Below are positions 23,400-34,200 of a DNA stretch of 64,000 bases, piece after piece (positions within the stretch are counted from its first letter, which is position 1; each line of letters begins with the position of its first letter). Under the pieces are notes generated by a model. The model made no database searches. It was not told where the DNA came from and saw only the letters and a program-made list of their open reading frames with translations. The stretch covers positions 4,096,237 to 4,160,236 of the forward strand of contig CM035168.1 in assembly GCA_020205615.1 (NCBI GenBank), read 5' to 3'. Source of the DNA: Panax quinquefolius. Its lineage: Eukaryota; Streptophyta; Magnoliopsida; Apiales; Araliaceae. A program made the position numbers and the translations under genes.

Positions 23400-25200
23400 T
23401 CATCGTGCTTCAGGCAACGATCTAACGTCGTGCTTCAGGAACGACTTTTCTCCCCCTAATGGTGGGAAGACTGTTTTATTAAAATAACAATCCTTAAAAT
23501 ATACCTTAAAAATATCACTTATTGAGGTTATGAATAGCATGACCCCAAACATATATTGGTAATTAATTTACTTTGATATAATCAACAAGTAAAGGAATCT
23601 TCTGGTTCCTTACGGGATGTTCATGGGATTTTTCAATAATTCAACGCAACATTATTGATCCTGGAATGTCAAATCATAAAAATCTTTTTGGATCCGAACA
23701 CTTCTGGTGTATTATACACTTCTGGTGTATTACAACATTTATTTCAACTATTCTTATTTTAGTATAATATATCCTAGAAGAGAAAATATACAGTTTTTCT
23801 AATATGAGTTTCTAGCCCGATAGTATTGAAGTAATATAAAGAAATTACTTTACTACCTTCAATGTTGGTTTCAATATGATAACCATTATGACGTATATCC
23901 TTAAAACTGAGCAAATTTCTGCTTGCCTCAGAAGAATATAAAGAATCATTAATACAAGGTTTTATGCCCTTTTGACAACATTATAATCGCTCTTCTAGAG
24001 ACTTTAATTAAGTTTGATGAGCTTCTAACCCATACAACTTCATATATGCAAAACATAAATTTAACTTTATCACTTGAAATATAAATAAAATATATAATAA
24101 AAATACTTATTATAATGTCATAATATAATGAAATAAAAATAATTAATTGGTATGAACATCTCTATCAACATATCATCAATGAAACCATAGATATCAAAAT
24201 TAGTTATATCCACTCCATTTGAAAAGTCAAAATAATTCATGGAATTTTCAGGATCATTATGAACAATAAAGTTTATTTCAATTCCATTTTCTTTTCTTTT
24301 ATGGAGTCTTGGTACAAATCTATATATCAAATGTTTAGGAGTACGACAGGTACATTGCTTTTTCTATATTGATTGTTCCTTTCACGTCTAATACCACAAT
24401 CACAATTATAATTTCCTCTATGATTATCAAATGAGGTTCCATTCACTTCAGAGAATGTAATAAAATCGGTCGAACGAGATTATTGGTTTTTCAGCAAAAA
24501 CTATTATTTTGTACAGCGACTAGAAGACATAATTTCACTTCTGGAAACATAGTTTCCTTTATCGCTTCAGGGAATATTCTGTAAAGTTACGCTCTCGATA
24601 TTGCTACTGCAGGAGCATATTCGAGGCATGAAATATAATAAATATTTTCTCTAATATGTCTTCATCAATGTTTTTCACTCAACACGAAACTAAATTTGTC
24701 CACTAAAAATAACAAACCAATACTACTAAGCATATTTGTCATTGTAACTTCATACAAAAATTTATCAAAAGGTTATTAGAAATATATCAAATATGCTATC
24801 ACGCATGCCAAAAGGAAATATATCAAAAATCTTTAGAAATATATCAAAAGATTGTTTTAGTACGAGAACTAAAAAGAACTAAAACATCATGTATTCTATT
24901 GGATCCCTTTTGATTTATTTAGACCGAAAGGAATGCAAAATTACAATACACTTTTATAAAAATAAACACTGCACAATAATTGAGGTTAGATACTACACCG
25001 TATAACAACAAAACAATTTGAGGGCGGTGTGATGATGACTTACATATGAGTATGACAGTCATTAGCATGCTAGAACCAAGAACAACAAACTCTAATAATA
25101 GATTATGAATAGAATAACATGCAGTATGTTATACTAAAAAAATTTGTGTATCCAAATATGTATAATAGATAAATATACCTTATCCTTCAAATCAAATATA
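23400..25200 (-). pseudogene. Copia gag / integrase remnants
   Basis: Between the RT remnant and the 5' LTR the minus strand carries scattered short frames matching plus-strand frames in the related Copia at 46450-62543. Examples are 24330-24118 (RFVPRLHKRK then NGVDITNFDIYGF, the gag-protease linker) and 23460-23400 (HDVRSLPEAR-type residues after integrase). They are too broken for a product. Confidence 0.6.
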
Positions 25201-25230
25201 ATTATCTTCAAGACGAATGTGAGAAGCAAT

Positions 25231-25244
25231 TCGTGCGGATAACG
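25231..25244 (-). other. Copia primer-binding site
   Basis: The minus strand reads CGTTATCCGCACGA directly inside the 5' LTR. It corresponds to CGTTATCAGCACGA in the second Copia element. It looks complementary to the anticodon arm of tRNA-Ile rather than to a tRNA 3' end, which would imply half-tRNA priming (inference). Confidence 0.6.
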
Positions 25245-25534
25245 TGTTATAAAAGATTACTAAAATTAAGAATAAAATGATTAGAAAAAAGAGGCATGTC
25301 TCATAATATTTTCATATATATCATTTATATATCCATCCTCATTCACTATTACAATGCTCATGCTCTTATTTATAGATACATGGACTTGAAAATTTCAAAA
25401 CTCAAAAGTCATGAGCTTAAAACTTAATGAACATAGGAGTTACTTAATGAACTTGGGAGTTCCAAAATATGAAAGATCATTACAATTAAATATAAATCTA
25501 GACATCCATAAATATATGTTATAATTTTATAACA
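25245..25534 (-). repeat. 5' LTR of the 20667-25534 Copia element
   Basis: 290 bp, about 97-98 percent identical to 20667-20956 by eye. The TATA box (minus strand) is at 25367-25374. Confidence 0.9.
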
Positions 25535-25539
25535 GACAT

Positions 25540-26509
25540 AAATATCCTTATGAGTCACGTAATTTTATTTTATTTTATGTTTTTTTTTGTCGACATATTT
25601 AGTTTAACTAAAATAACTCATTGTTTATACAAAGTAATGTGGCACTGTTTGTTATTTATCATTTTAACTTTAATTTATTATTAACAACATATTTGAAAAC
25701 TTTGTGCATAATAATTAAACAAATCAATAATTGTTCTTTTACAAACATATTAAAATTTTTAATACGATTTACTAAGTAATGCAAATTAATTAGTTGGATA
25801 GTATTTTGATTACATTTGACAATAATCATATGGTTGAATCATTCAACTAAAATTAACACAATAATATTTTAGAAAAGATCAATATTAGAAGAAAAAATAT
25901 TCCCAATAATCTTAAATTCATATCAAAGACTCACAATAATAGTAACCGGTAATCACGTATCTTATACCAAACAGAAATGACAGAATATTATCATTTTCTA
26001 TTACCGGTGTAATTAGATATTAGTGATCTATGTTTAGTTGGATATCTATTGTGACCTGTAACAAATACCCTAAAAGTACTCATTACTTTATGAATTTTGA
26101 TTCTTTTTCTCTATTTTCATTTTTTTAATATTTGTAAAATTTATACTTTAATGACACAAAATTCCTCCAACATAAATTGTTGTATGTTTGGAATTTGAAA
26201 ATTCGGAGTAAAACAAAAATACAAACACAAAACTAAATATTTATTGTAAAAAAAATTAAATTATTATTTTATATTAGACTTTTTAAAAGTAAAATAATTA
26301 GATGAAAAAATATTTTTGTGTCGGACAATTTTATGACGAGTTAAATTGCGACTCACGTGAAATTATAAGCAATAAAGTTTAATAATTCTAAGGCGACATT
26401 GGTTTAGGGACATTTTTTGTGACCGGGAGATGAGAGAGGAAGAGAAACCAAAAAATATTACTCAAATCCGGACAAAGACTCTCTATCTCACTTTGCCAAA
26501 CAAACACTT
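25540..26509. other. AT-rich spacer, no gene seen
   Basis: The DNA after the Copia insertion may still belong to the older LTR remnant interrupted at 20666. No open frame with family resemblance was found, and nothing links it to the palindromic element that follows. Confidence 0.45.
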
Positions 26510-27310
26510 TCTCTCAAAGCACGCCTCTCTCACTTTGCTGAACTCCCTGCTTTGCTCAAGCTTCCTCCTACAACAGAGTGAGAATAAAAATCACCGGCTT
26601 TCAAGGTATCTTCTTCCTATTTCGTATCCTCCTACCGTTACTCTAAATTGTCAAAAACTCTAAAATTTGTGCAAACTCTTGTTTTGGGTAGAAAATCTAT
26701 GACTAAATCAAGGATTTTGATTATGAACAAATGGAATTTGTACAGTGAAAAAGGTACTACTTAGGTATAGAATTTCCGAGACAGAACAGAAAATTTGTAC
26801 ATTTAGTGAACTACAAATTTCTTTCAAGAGTTGAAATTATGGGTTGATTGATGCGAATTGATATGTTTTCGCTGAGGCCATGCGAAATTGGTACAAAGTA
26901 ATGAGAAATGAAAAGGAAATTGAAAGTGAGATAAAAAAAACTATTTCATGTTACGCTAGATTTTACAAGTATTTGCTTTATTTTAAAGTGTGTATATAAT
27001 TGGACATATGATCATCAGTGGGTTTTACAGAGCAAAGAATTTATACATTTAGTGAACTGCAAATTTCTTTCCAGAGTTGAAATTATGGGCTGAAACCAAC
27101 TTTTAGAGCTCCTCAAACTTTATTAAAATCTGATCCATCCGTGGTTGATGTCTCCTCACCTAGAACAAAATAAGTACATATAAAATGTGTGTTTCTGATA
27201 GACATTTTAATTTTTTTTAGCATTGTTTTAAATTTACACCTGCCATTGATAAAAGTTTGTGAGAAGCAACATAGGCAATTTCTGAATTCTCCAACTTCTT
27301 TTCCACATAG
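26510..27310. repeat. Left arm of the inverted repeat
   Basis: The arm is complementary to 28655-29446 with scattered substitutions and indels. Its inner end contains the captured exon sequence on the minus strand. Confidence 0.75.
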
Positions 27311-27818
27311 GCACTTCTGTGAAAAGAACTAAAAGTTTTATTTGATCTAATCCCAGCTCTATAGTTAAGTTCAAGTTTCCTTTTCACATATGCGCTCATA
27401 ATCCGATTTTTTTTATAAAATCTAGATTTTTTCGTGCTCAACTGATGATTATGATCAAGTGTTAGAGACTTTACTTGCACTTTTCCGTCTTCGACCACTG
27501 CAGCCCTAATCTTAGCATTGCAACCAATTTTGCTAACAAGGCGTAAGTTGAAGGCATTCTTTGACTTGCTTATTGAACATCCTGACCGAGCACATGCAAG
27601 AACCACAAATTTAGTCTCTCCATTTTCTCATTTTTCCATTGATCTTATTTTCACCATGGATTCCATGTATAAATCAACGGAACCAAACTCCATTCCTACT
27701 TCCGGATCTCTAATGACTTCATCAACTTCTTTACTCTCTATTAAATCCTCAGCCATGACATATTCTTCAATATCATTTATTCTCATACTTAAATTAAACT
27801 CATCACTACATGCTATTT
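27217..27818 (-). pseudogene. FAR1-type DNA-binding domain, broken
   Basis: After an acceptor-like CAG (27821-27819) the minus strand reads through EEYVMAEDLIESKEVDEVI and DPEVGMEFGSVD, then an in-frame TGA (27630-27628), then VLACARSG, KIGCNAKIRAAVVEDGKVQV and SLTLDHNHQLS. This is the FAR1/FHY3 zinc-chelating domain order (conserved C...C...HNH residues) shared by FAR1-related factors and MULE transposases. The first part of the domain is missing between GSVD and the stop. After KTFSSFHRS the frame fuses to the captured exon (AYVEKKLENSE) and ends at 27217. It cannot make a normal FAR1 protein. Whether it derives from a transposase or a FRS gene cannot be told. Confidence 0.8.
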
Positions 27819-27829
27819 CTGCAAATTTA

Positions 27830-28600
27830 TAAAAATATATTAACTACATGCCATAGATATGTAAAAAAGTGTATGGCATTAAATTAGTTTACCAGAAAAC
27901 ATAAAAGCAAACCTGCATATTCAATATTATTTAGAATTTATCAATTAAGATTGAAAGGATAAACAAACTAATATCAATGGTAAGCAAATTACACTGTAGG
28001 GGACAATTTTAATTACACATTTAAGCTCACATTTGATTAATCCAAATCTAACACAAAATAATACAAGTATGAAACGAGCTAAGAATTGGCATAACATACA
28101 TTATCTAATCCCCTATTTAACAACTTTAGTTTTAAAGAGTTACCATAACAGCTTAAGCACGTACTTATTCAAATCTTCACAAACAACCAAGAACCCCATT
28201 ATATATTGATTTGATAGTGCAAATCTACCAAAGTAATACGCGAATGTTAGCAAATATGAAAAGCCTCAGCTAAATCTACCAAAGATAAAAGACTTTCAAA
28301 ATTCAAATCATTCTGAATAGCCCACAAGAGTCTAGAGGAGAATTAACTTCCATAAGAGATATAAGTTGGGTTCCATTTCCCATACTTTTCAGGTACAGCC
28401 GGAAAAAACTTATTTTAATGGCTTGGCTGCTTACTTCGCAAATCACATACATAGACTAAATAAGTTGTATCTGTTTCACCAAACCTATCAATCACAAGTG
28501 GCCAAGACATTAGACACGGTCAGTTAAAGTTGATTATAATCACCAATACCATTGGTAGCATGTAGGTCTTACTCTTTCTTCTTTTTAATTTTCCATTACT
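27830..28600. other. Unique centre of the inverted-repeat element
   Basis: AT-rich DNA with no recognisable coding sequence. An ORF at 28552-28806 overlaps the captured exon in another frame and is considered a shadow. Confidence 0.5.
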
Positions 28601-28644
28601 TCATCTGGATCTTATTGTTTGCTAATATTTTATTTCTACAACTG

Positions 28645-28863
28645 CAGTCTGGAAGTTATCTATTATGTGGAAAAGAAGTTGGAGAATTCAGAAAGTGCCT
28701 ATGTTGCTTCTCACAAACTTTTATCAATGGCTGGTGTAAAGGTAAACCAATGCTAAAAAAATGTCTATCAGAAACACACATTTTATATGTACTTATTTTG
28801 TTCTAGGTGAGGAGGTATCAACCACGGATGGATGAGATTTTAATCAAGTTTGAGGAGCTCTAA
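28645..28863 (+). pseudogene. Captured two-exon fragment of an unidentified gene
   Basis: After CTGCAG at 28642-28647 the plus strand reads LEVIYYVEKKLENSE, SAYVASHKLLSMAGVK, then a GT-AG intron (about 28741-28806, GTAAACC...TTCTAG), then VRRYQPRMDEILIKFEEL and a stop at 28861-28863. Related sequence, inverted and fused to FAR1 residues, occurs in the left arm. Spliced coding structure inside a transposon arm points to capture of a host gene end. I do not recognise the parent gene. Confidence 0.6.
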
Positions 28864-29446
28864 AAGTTGGTTTCAGACCATAATTTCAACTCTTAAAAGA
28901 AATTTGCAGTTCATTAAATGTATAAATTCTTTGCTCTGTAAAACCCACTGATGATAATATGTCCAATTATATACACACTTTAAAAAACATAAAATCAAGC
29001 AAATACTTGTAAAATCTAGTGTAACATGGAATATTTTTTTTTAATCTCACTTTCAATTTCCTTTTCATTTCTTATTATTTTGTACCAATTCTGCATAGCC
29101 TCAGTGAAACAGAAAACATATCAATCCGCATCAATCAGCCCATAATTTCAACTCTTGGAAGAAATTTGCAGTTCACTAAATGTACAAATTCTTTGCTCTG
29201 TCTCGAAAATTCTATACCTAAGTAGTACCTTTTTAACTGTACAAATTCCATTTGTTCAGAATTAAAATCCTTGATTTAGTCATAGATTTTTCACCCAAAA
29301 CAAGAGTTTGCAGAAATTTTAGGGTTTTGGAAATTTAGACGTATAAGAGAGTAATGATACCTTGAAAGCCGGTGATTTTGATTCTCACTCTGTTGTAGGA
29401 GGAAGCTTGGAATTCGGCAAAGTGAGAGAGGCGTGCTTTGAGAGAG
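28655..29446. repeat. Right arm of the inverted repeat
   Basis: The arm is the inverted counterpart of 26510-27310. The outer end finishes GCGTGCTTTGAGAGAG. Confidence 0.75.
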
Positions 29447-29849
29447 ATTAGTCGCTATTTGGTGTTTACATAAAGTTGTCGTACTCTAGATTTATTTTGG
29501 CCAAGATATGTTTTTTTAGAGTTTCAAATATAATTTCATTAATTTGAGCTGTTTGGTAATTTCACTTTTTTGAGTACTTCTAACATTATTAAGGAGGTCA
29601 TTTCACTTGTAGTATGTAAGACCAATCACATAATATGTTACAAAATACTAATGGTTCATTTTGGAATTTTTTTTAAATAGCTTCTTAACTAATACAAATT
29701 ATAAAAAATCCCATAGATGAGTTGAATGCTTTTTTATCAACTTAAATAATTTTATTTTTATTCAAATTAAAAGACAACATTTAAAATTATATTTGTAATT
29801 ATGTTTATGAGCAAATAAAAAATAAAGAATAATTCATAGCATCTATTTG
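29447..29849. other. Spacer between two inverted-repeat elements
   Basis: AT-rich, no coding sequence or recognisable repeat end. Confidence 0.4.
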
Positions 29850-30835
29850 TTATGGATCAAATAGTGATATATAACATCTTAATCATCCGTTTGTTAAATT
29901 AATGGCTGATATTCAATTTAGAAAATTGTTGTCTGCTAATCTTACTAGCGAACGTAGTTAATGTAATTTTTGACCCCATGTGCCGAATATTCTACAACTA
30001 TTACTAAAACATCCGCTAGACTTACTAGCGGATGGTTATCATTCTATCAGTACAGCACTTGCAAGTTATAACACCACATTTGGATGATGAGGTCAGCAAA
30101 CTTGATTGCCTCATTCCAAAAATCAGCTCTCTATTTGAATAAACCACGGTACAGAGAAGATTAGCAAACAATAATTAAAGTATATGAATAAATGAAGAGC
30201 TTTTCAATTGTAATGAAAGAACAACCACCATGCGATCTTGTTCTGAAGGTTTTCCAGTAAAACACCTATCATTAACCCAGATGAGAAAAAAAAGACCTGT
30301 AACAATGGTTACAAGGCCAGATCCATCAACTCATTTGGTAACATTCGCGTAGCTGACATAGAACCCAGATTTACCAGATCGGTGTTTGCCCCAATTCATC
30401 TTTGTCGATCTGTTTCTGCGAAGTAGGTTCCAATTCCAAATCGCAGAAATCCCTAAAAACGCAGCAGGAAGAAATCGCAGCAACCCCAATTCCTTCACTT
30501 TCACAGAGTATGCAATCGCTAGAATTTCTATCACTCGTGTTTTTTCCTGATGCTTTGCTTTGATCTGATGGGGTGCAGACTCAGTGTTCTATTTTTCTGA
30601 TGCTTTGCTTTGGCGTTTGGCGTGATGGGGTATTTTCGTACAAAATGGCCAAAAATTACATTAACTACGTCCGCCGGTAAGACTAGTGGACAGTGATTTC
30701 CTAAATTAAATATCGGCCATTAATTTAACAAATGGATAGTTAAGATGCTGTATGTTATTTTTTAATATTAATTTAACAAATAAATGGTTAAAATGCTATA
30801 TATTACTTTTTGATTCATAGCATCATTGCCCATAA
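29850..30835. mobile_element. Inverted-repeat element upstream of the MPDU1-like gene
   Basis: The left end (from about 29856, CATAGCATCTATTTG... then TTGTTAAATTAATGG, ACGTAGTTAATGTAATTTTTG at 29951-29971) is inverted at the right end (30655-30835). The arms are about 150-180 bp; the right arm also carries an internal duplication of the TTGTTAAATTAAT segment. The inner 30060-30600 has gene-like base composition and a 67-codon minus-strand frame (30534-30331) without family resemblance. The structure suggests a MULE-type element that picked up gene DNA. The ends are approximate and no target duplication was confirmed. Confidence 0.5.
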
Positions 30836-31219
30836 AAAATAAGTATCAGTTCTTCACTTTTATTTTTCGTCTGTAACTTAATGGGCTAAAGTCACGCACT
30901 TTTAAAAATCGAGTCTCCAGACCTACAGCCCACTACATTATTAATTCCAGTAGGGATAAACCTTAAATAATCATTGGTTCGAAAAGAGTTTCGAATCCAA
31001 GTCAAAATCCGAGAGAAGCATACGTTGCTTTTCTTCCGAGTTGAATCTGTTTCAAAGATTCTCAAAAATCACCTCCAATTACCCTTTATTATTCATATAT
31101 TTCCCAATCCCAAATATACCCAATTGGGTTTCTTTAATTCTTCATCCCAGCAGATCTTAATTTCAGTTTCTGGGTGATTATCATATATAGCTTGGTTTTT
31201 TGTGGTGGCAATTGGGATC
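30836..31219 (+). promoter_or_regulatory. MPDU1-like promoter and 5' UTR
   Basis: The DNA between the inverted-repeat element and the ATG at 31220 should hold the promoter and leader, with a probable leader from roughly 30960. No certain TATA box was picked. The proximal promoter is therefore less than about 400 bp before transposon DNA begins. Confidence 0.45.
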
Positions 31220-34200
31220 ATGGACAAAATTCCGATGCAGTTTCTGGGGATGGACTTCAGCTGTGCGTTTGGATCCCTGAGCAACGGCAAGTTTCCAGAA
31301 AAGGATTGCTTGCTTCCGCTCATATCCAAGCTCCTTGGCTACGCCATCGTTGCCGCCTCTACCACTGTTAAACTCCCTCAGGTAATAATTACCTTTCATT
31401 ATCCACCTTCCATTTTATAATTGGTATTATTGTGATTTTCATGTTAGCTGATTTTTTTAATATTTATGTTTGGATGTTTTTAATAATGAATAACACTTAG
31501 ATCCTTGATTCTGGGATCTGGTTATTTTTGGTGTTCGGTGAGCTGCCTAAAATAGATTTTGAAAGAACTGGGATTTATGCTGATTGCTTTTGTTTAAGCA
31601 TAGAAGTTTGGCTCGAAGTGAATAAAATTAAGATATACTTGGTGGGTGCCCCATTTGGATATCCAAAACCCAATAGTATCTAAAGGTGGAGCCTTTATTA
31701 ATTTACATGAATCTACTGTACTAAAAACTAGAAGTTAGAGGTTCTCGATGTTCTGATACAGTAGCTTATATAAATAAGAAAAACAAATATATTGGGACTA
31801 TATTACAAAAGATAGTTAAGAGTACCATCTCATAATTTTCCTGTCTGCCAATAGTTACTTGTAGTAGTATGTTATTTGTAAGGAAGAAATCAGCTTGAGA
31901 TTCAGATTATTGACGATAAGATTATTTAGGGATATCATGAGTTTTTAATAATTAGTTTGAGAGTATCCTTGAAAGTTCTGGAATTCATTAAATTACTGTG
32001 TAATCTATCTTTGTGAGGAACTCTTGTGGGTTATGCATGTTTTATGCTATAATCTGATTGTAGCTTATTCGTATAACCTGTACTAAAAACTATAGTACTA
32101 GCCTATTTTGAGCTGCAATCTATAATTTGATCCACATAAGCTACACAAACAAGCACATAGTTTTTCAATGAAAGTATTTACCCTATAAGATCATATACAA
32201 GAGGTTATGTTATCTAATGAAAGGGTTTGAACCTCGGAACTAGAGTGATTGCGTATGTTTTAGTTTGAAATTACAGGATCTAAGGAAATCTTAGTACATT
32301 ACCACATAGGCACCTAAGCTCTAATCTTCAAAGATCAAGAGTGTTTGTCTTCATATTTTCTCCGGTAATGTTAAGAACATCCTTATGGCATGCTTACTAA
32401 AGCCTTAATGAGGTCTGATGACCCCCCTGGGGCTCAGCCCCGCAGAGATCTTCCCCTTTCTCTTTTCACAGAACAAGTTCCTCCAATGTGCCGTTAGGCT
32501 TCAAAACAGCAACAAAGTTATACAAATGTTATATAAAGAAAAGGAGAAACTTCTGTAGTTTGTACTTCTCTTACAGTATTAGGTCATATTAGGCCTTGTG
32601 TTTTTATTTTTTTGTTTTTATGATAAGATTAAATTTTATTTTAAAGGCATCGTGGAATAGTATTTCCGACTTAATGGGGGTATTTCCTGCTCATAAACAT
32701 AATTGTAAAATATGTAAGGCACTATTGACTGGTGAAACTAGGTCATCTGCAATGAAATTAAATGTTTATATCCTTGATGTGTTGTATGCCTTAGCTGCTG
32801 ACTGTGTTGCAGGAGTGCGCTTCTTGGGCCGTCAGTATGTTAAATAATTAAATTGTATTTCATAGATCTGTTATTCTATGCTTATGTTTTTCTTTGCAGA
32901 TATTAAAAATATTGAAACACAAAAGTGTTAGAGGGCTTAGTGTTGTAGCCTTCGAGCTTGAGGTAATTGGTTATACCATTGCTTTGGCATATTGTCTATA
33001 CAAAGGACTCCCCTTTTCAGCATATGGGGAGTTGGCATTTCTTCTGATCCAAGGTATATTTTGGTTGCTCTATCTCTTGTCTTCGCATAAATTTCCCATC
33101 TTAAGTCTGACCTTTTCTCCCTGGAACATAAAAATATCTGTGGTTCTCAATACGATTACTCTCAAATCCATTGAACTTCCATTTTTTGTCAGAGCAACCA
33201 CACCACCATATAACATTTAATTTTTTTATAAGTACCATATAATACATTTTGGTGGAATGTCAGAAGTGGCTCCCAGACTAATCTACGGTTCGTGCTTAAT
33301 CTTAGAGAAGAAAGTAGGGAATTAAAAAAATTGGTAGAAAGATGTGATCATATAATTTAAGTTTTCTCTCCTGAAATTTTGATGGATCACAGACCTGAAA
33401 CCTGATATTTAAAACCCATTTATGAATTATGTACATGGTGGCAGGTTTAAGCCTCAGAGGCCACCTTAATATTTTATCGGGTTGATTATAGATCCAACAA
33501 CATCAAAATGTTTCAGAAATCCTGCAGAAGATTCTTAAACCTAGATATTTGTTTCAGTGACTGGTTTTGACCACTAAATCCAACTGGCCCAAACTCAGCA
33601 TGCTCAGTTTAAAAATGTCTGATGAAGTATTGCAAACCACAAATCAAATCTAAATTACATTATATCCGACTATCTGAGTATTATCATTAGTTTTGTTCAT
33701 TAAAACTGGAAAGCTTAATATGGCATTCACTAAACTTGATAATTCTGTTTTTTCCATTTTGCTTATGGCTCTAATACTTCTCTGTCGTATATGATGCAGC
33801 TATAGTTTTAGTAGGAATCATATACTATTTTTCTCAACCCATGGGCACATCAACATGGATTCGGGCACTGCTGTATCCTTCTTGCTTGCTTGTGTAGATT
33901 ATTATTGGCTTGTTTTTCAGTCTACACTGTTAACCTATTGTCTTTATGTTTGTTAAGAGAGTTGCTCTCTTTACGCGAGTAAGAAATACAGTCTTCATTT
34001 CCTCACTAATATAATACAGATATTGTGGTATGGCGCCGACAATTTTAGCCGGTCGAATTGATCCCATTCTCTTCGAAGCTCTGTATGTAAGTGGCAGAAC
34101 TTGCTATCTGGACTGCAACTATACAGATATACTTAATTCTGTTGATTATTATTTTTTCTTATCCTGGATGTTCTCCACCTTAACTTATTGCTACATGATA

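Larger units (their letters stand above)
20667..25534 (-). mobile_element. Ty1/Copia retrotransposon, complete ends, decayed coding
   Basis: The target duplication GACAT flanks it (20662-20666 and 25535-25539). The two 290-bp LTRs (20667-20956 and 25245-25534) start TGTTATAA... and end ...TTATAACA in window orientation, and differ at about seven positions by eye. On the minus strand the order is 5' LTR, primer-binding site, gag remnant, integrase and reverse transcriptase remnants, RNase H, purine tract, 3' LTR, which is the Copia order. The reading frames are broken many times. Confidence 0.9.
26510..29446. mobile_element. Long-TIR (MULE-like) element with FAR1 fragment and captured exons
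   Basis: Two arms of about 800 bp are inverted copies: about 26510-27310 and about 28655-29446. For example, TCTCTCAAAGCACGCCTCTC on the left reappears inverted at 29436-29446 and inward, and CACCGGCTTTCAAGGTATC at 26592-26610 matches 29360-29378. About 1.35 kb of unique DNA lies between. Long TIRs with FAR1-type coding and gene fragments fit a Mutator-like or Pack-MULE element. No 9-11 bp target duplication was found, so a simple inverted gene-fragment duplication is an alternative. Confidence 0.65.

Noticed and set aside
30331..30534. 67-codon minus-strand ORF as a host gene
   Set aside because: It lies inside an inverted-repeat element, has no recognised domain and no splice support. It is recorded only as part of that element.
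30974..31177. Upstream ORF in the MPDU1-like leader
   Set aside because: It opens at a TTG codon rather than ATG in this frame, so it is not a credible plant uORF.
32420..32450. GGGGCTCAGCCCC hairpin in MPDU1-like intron 1
   Set aside because: It is a short isolated palindrome with no T-run or other context. No terminator or transposon end is supported.
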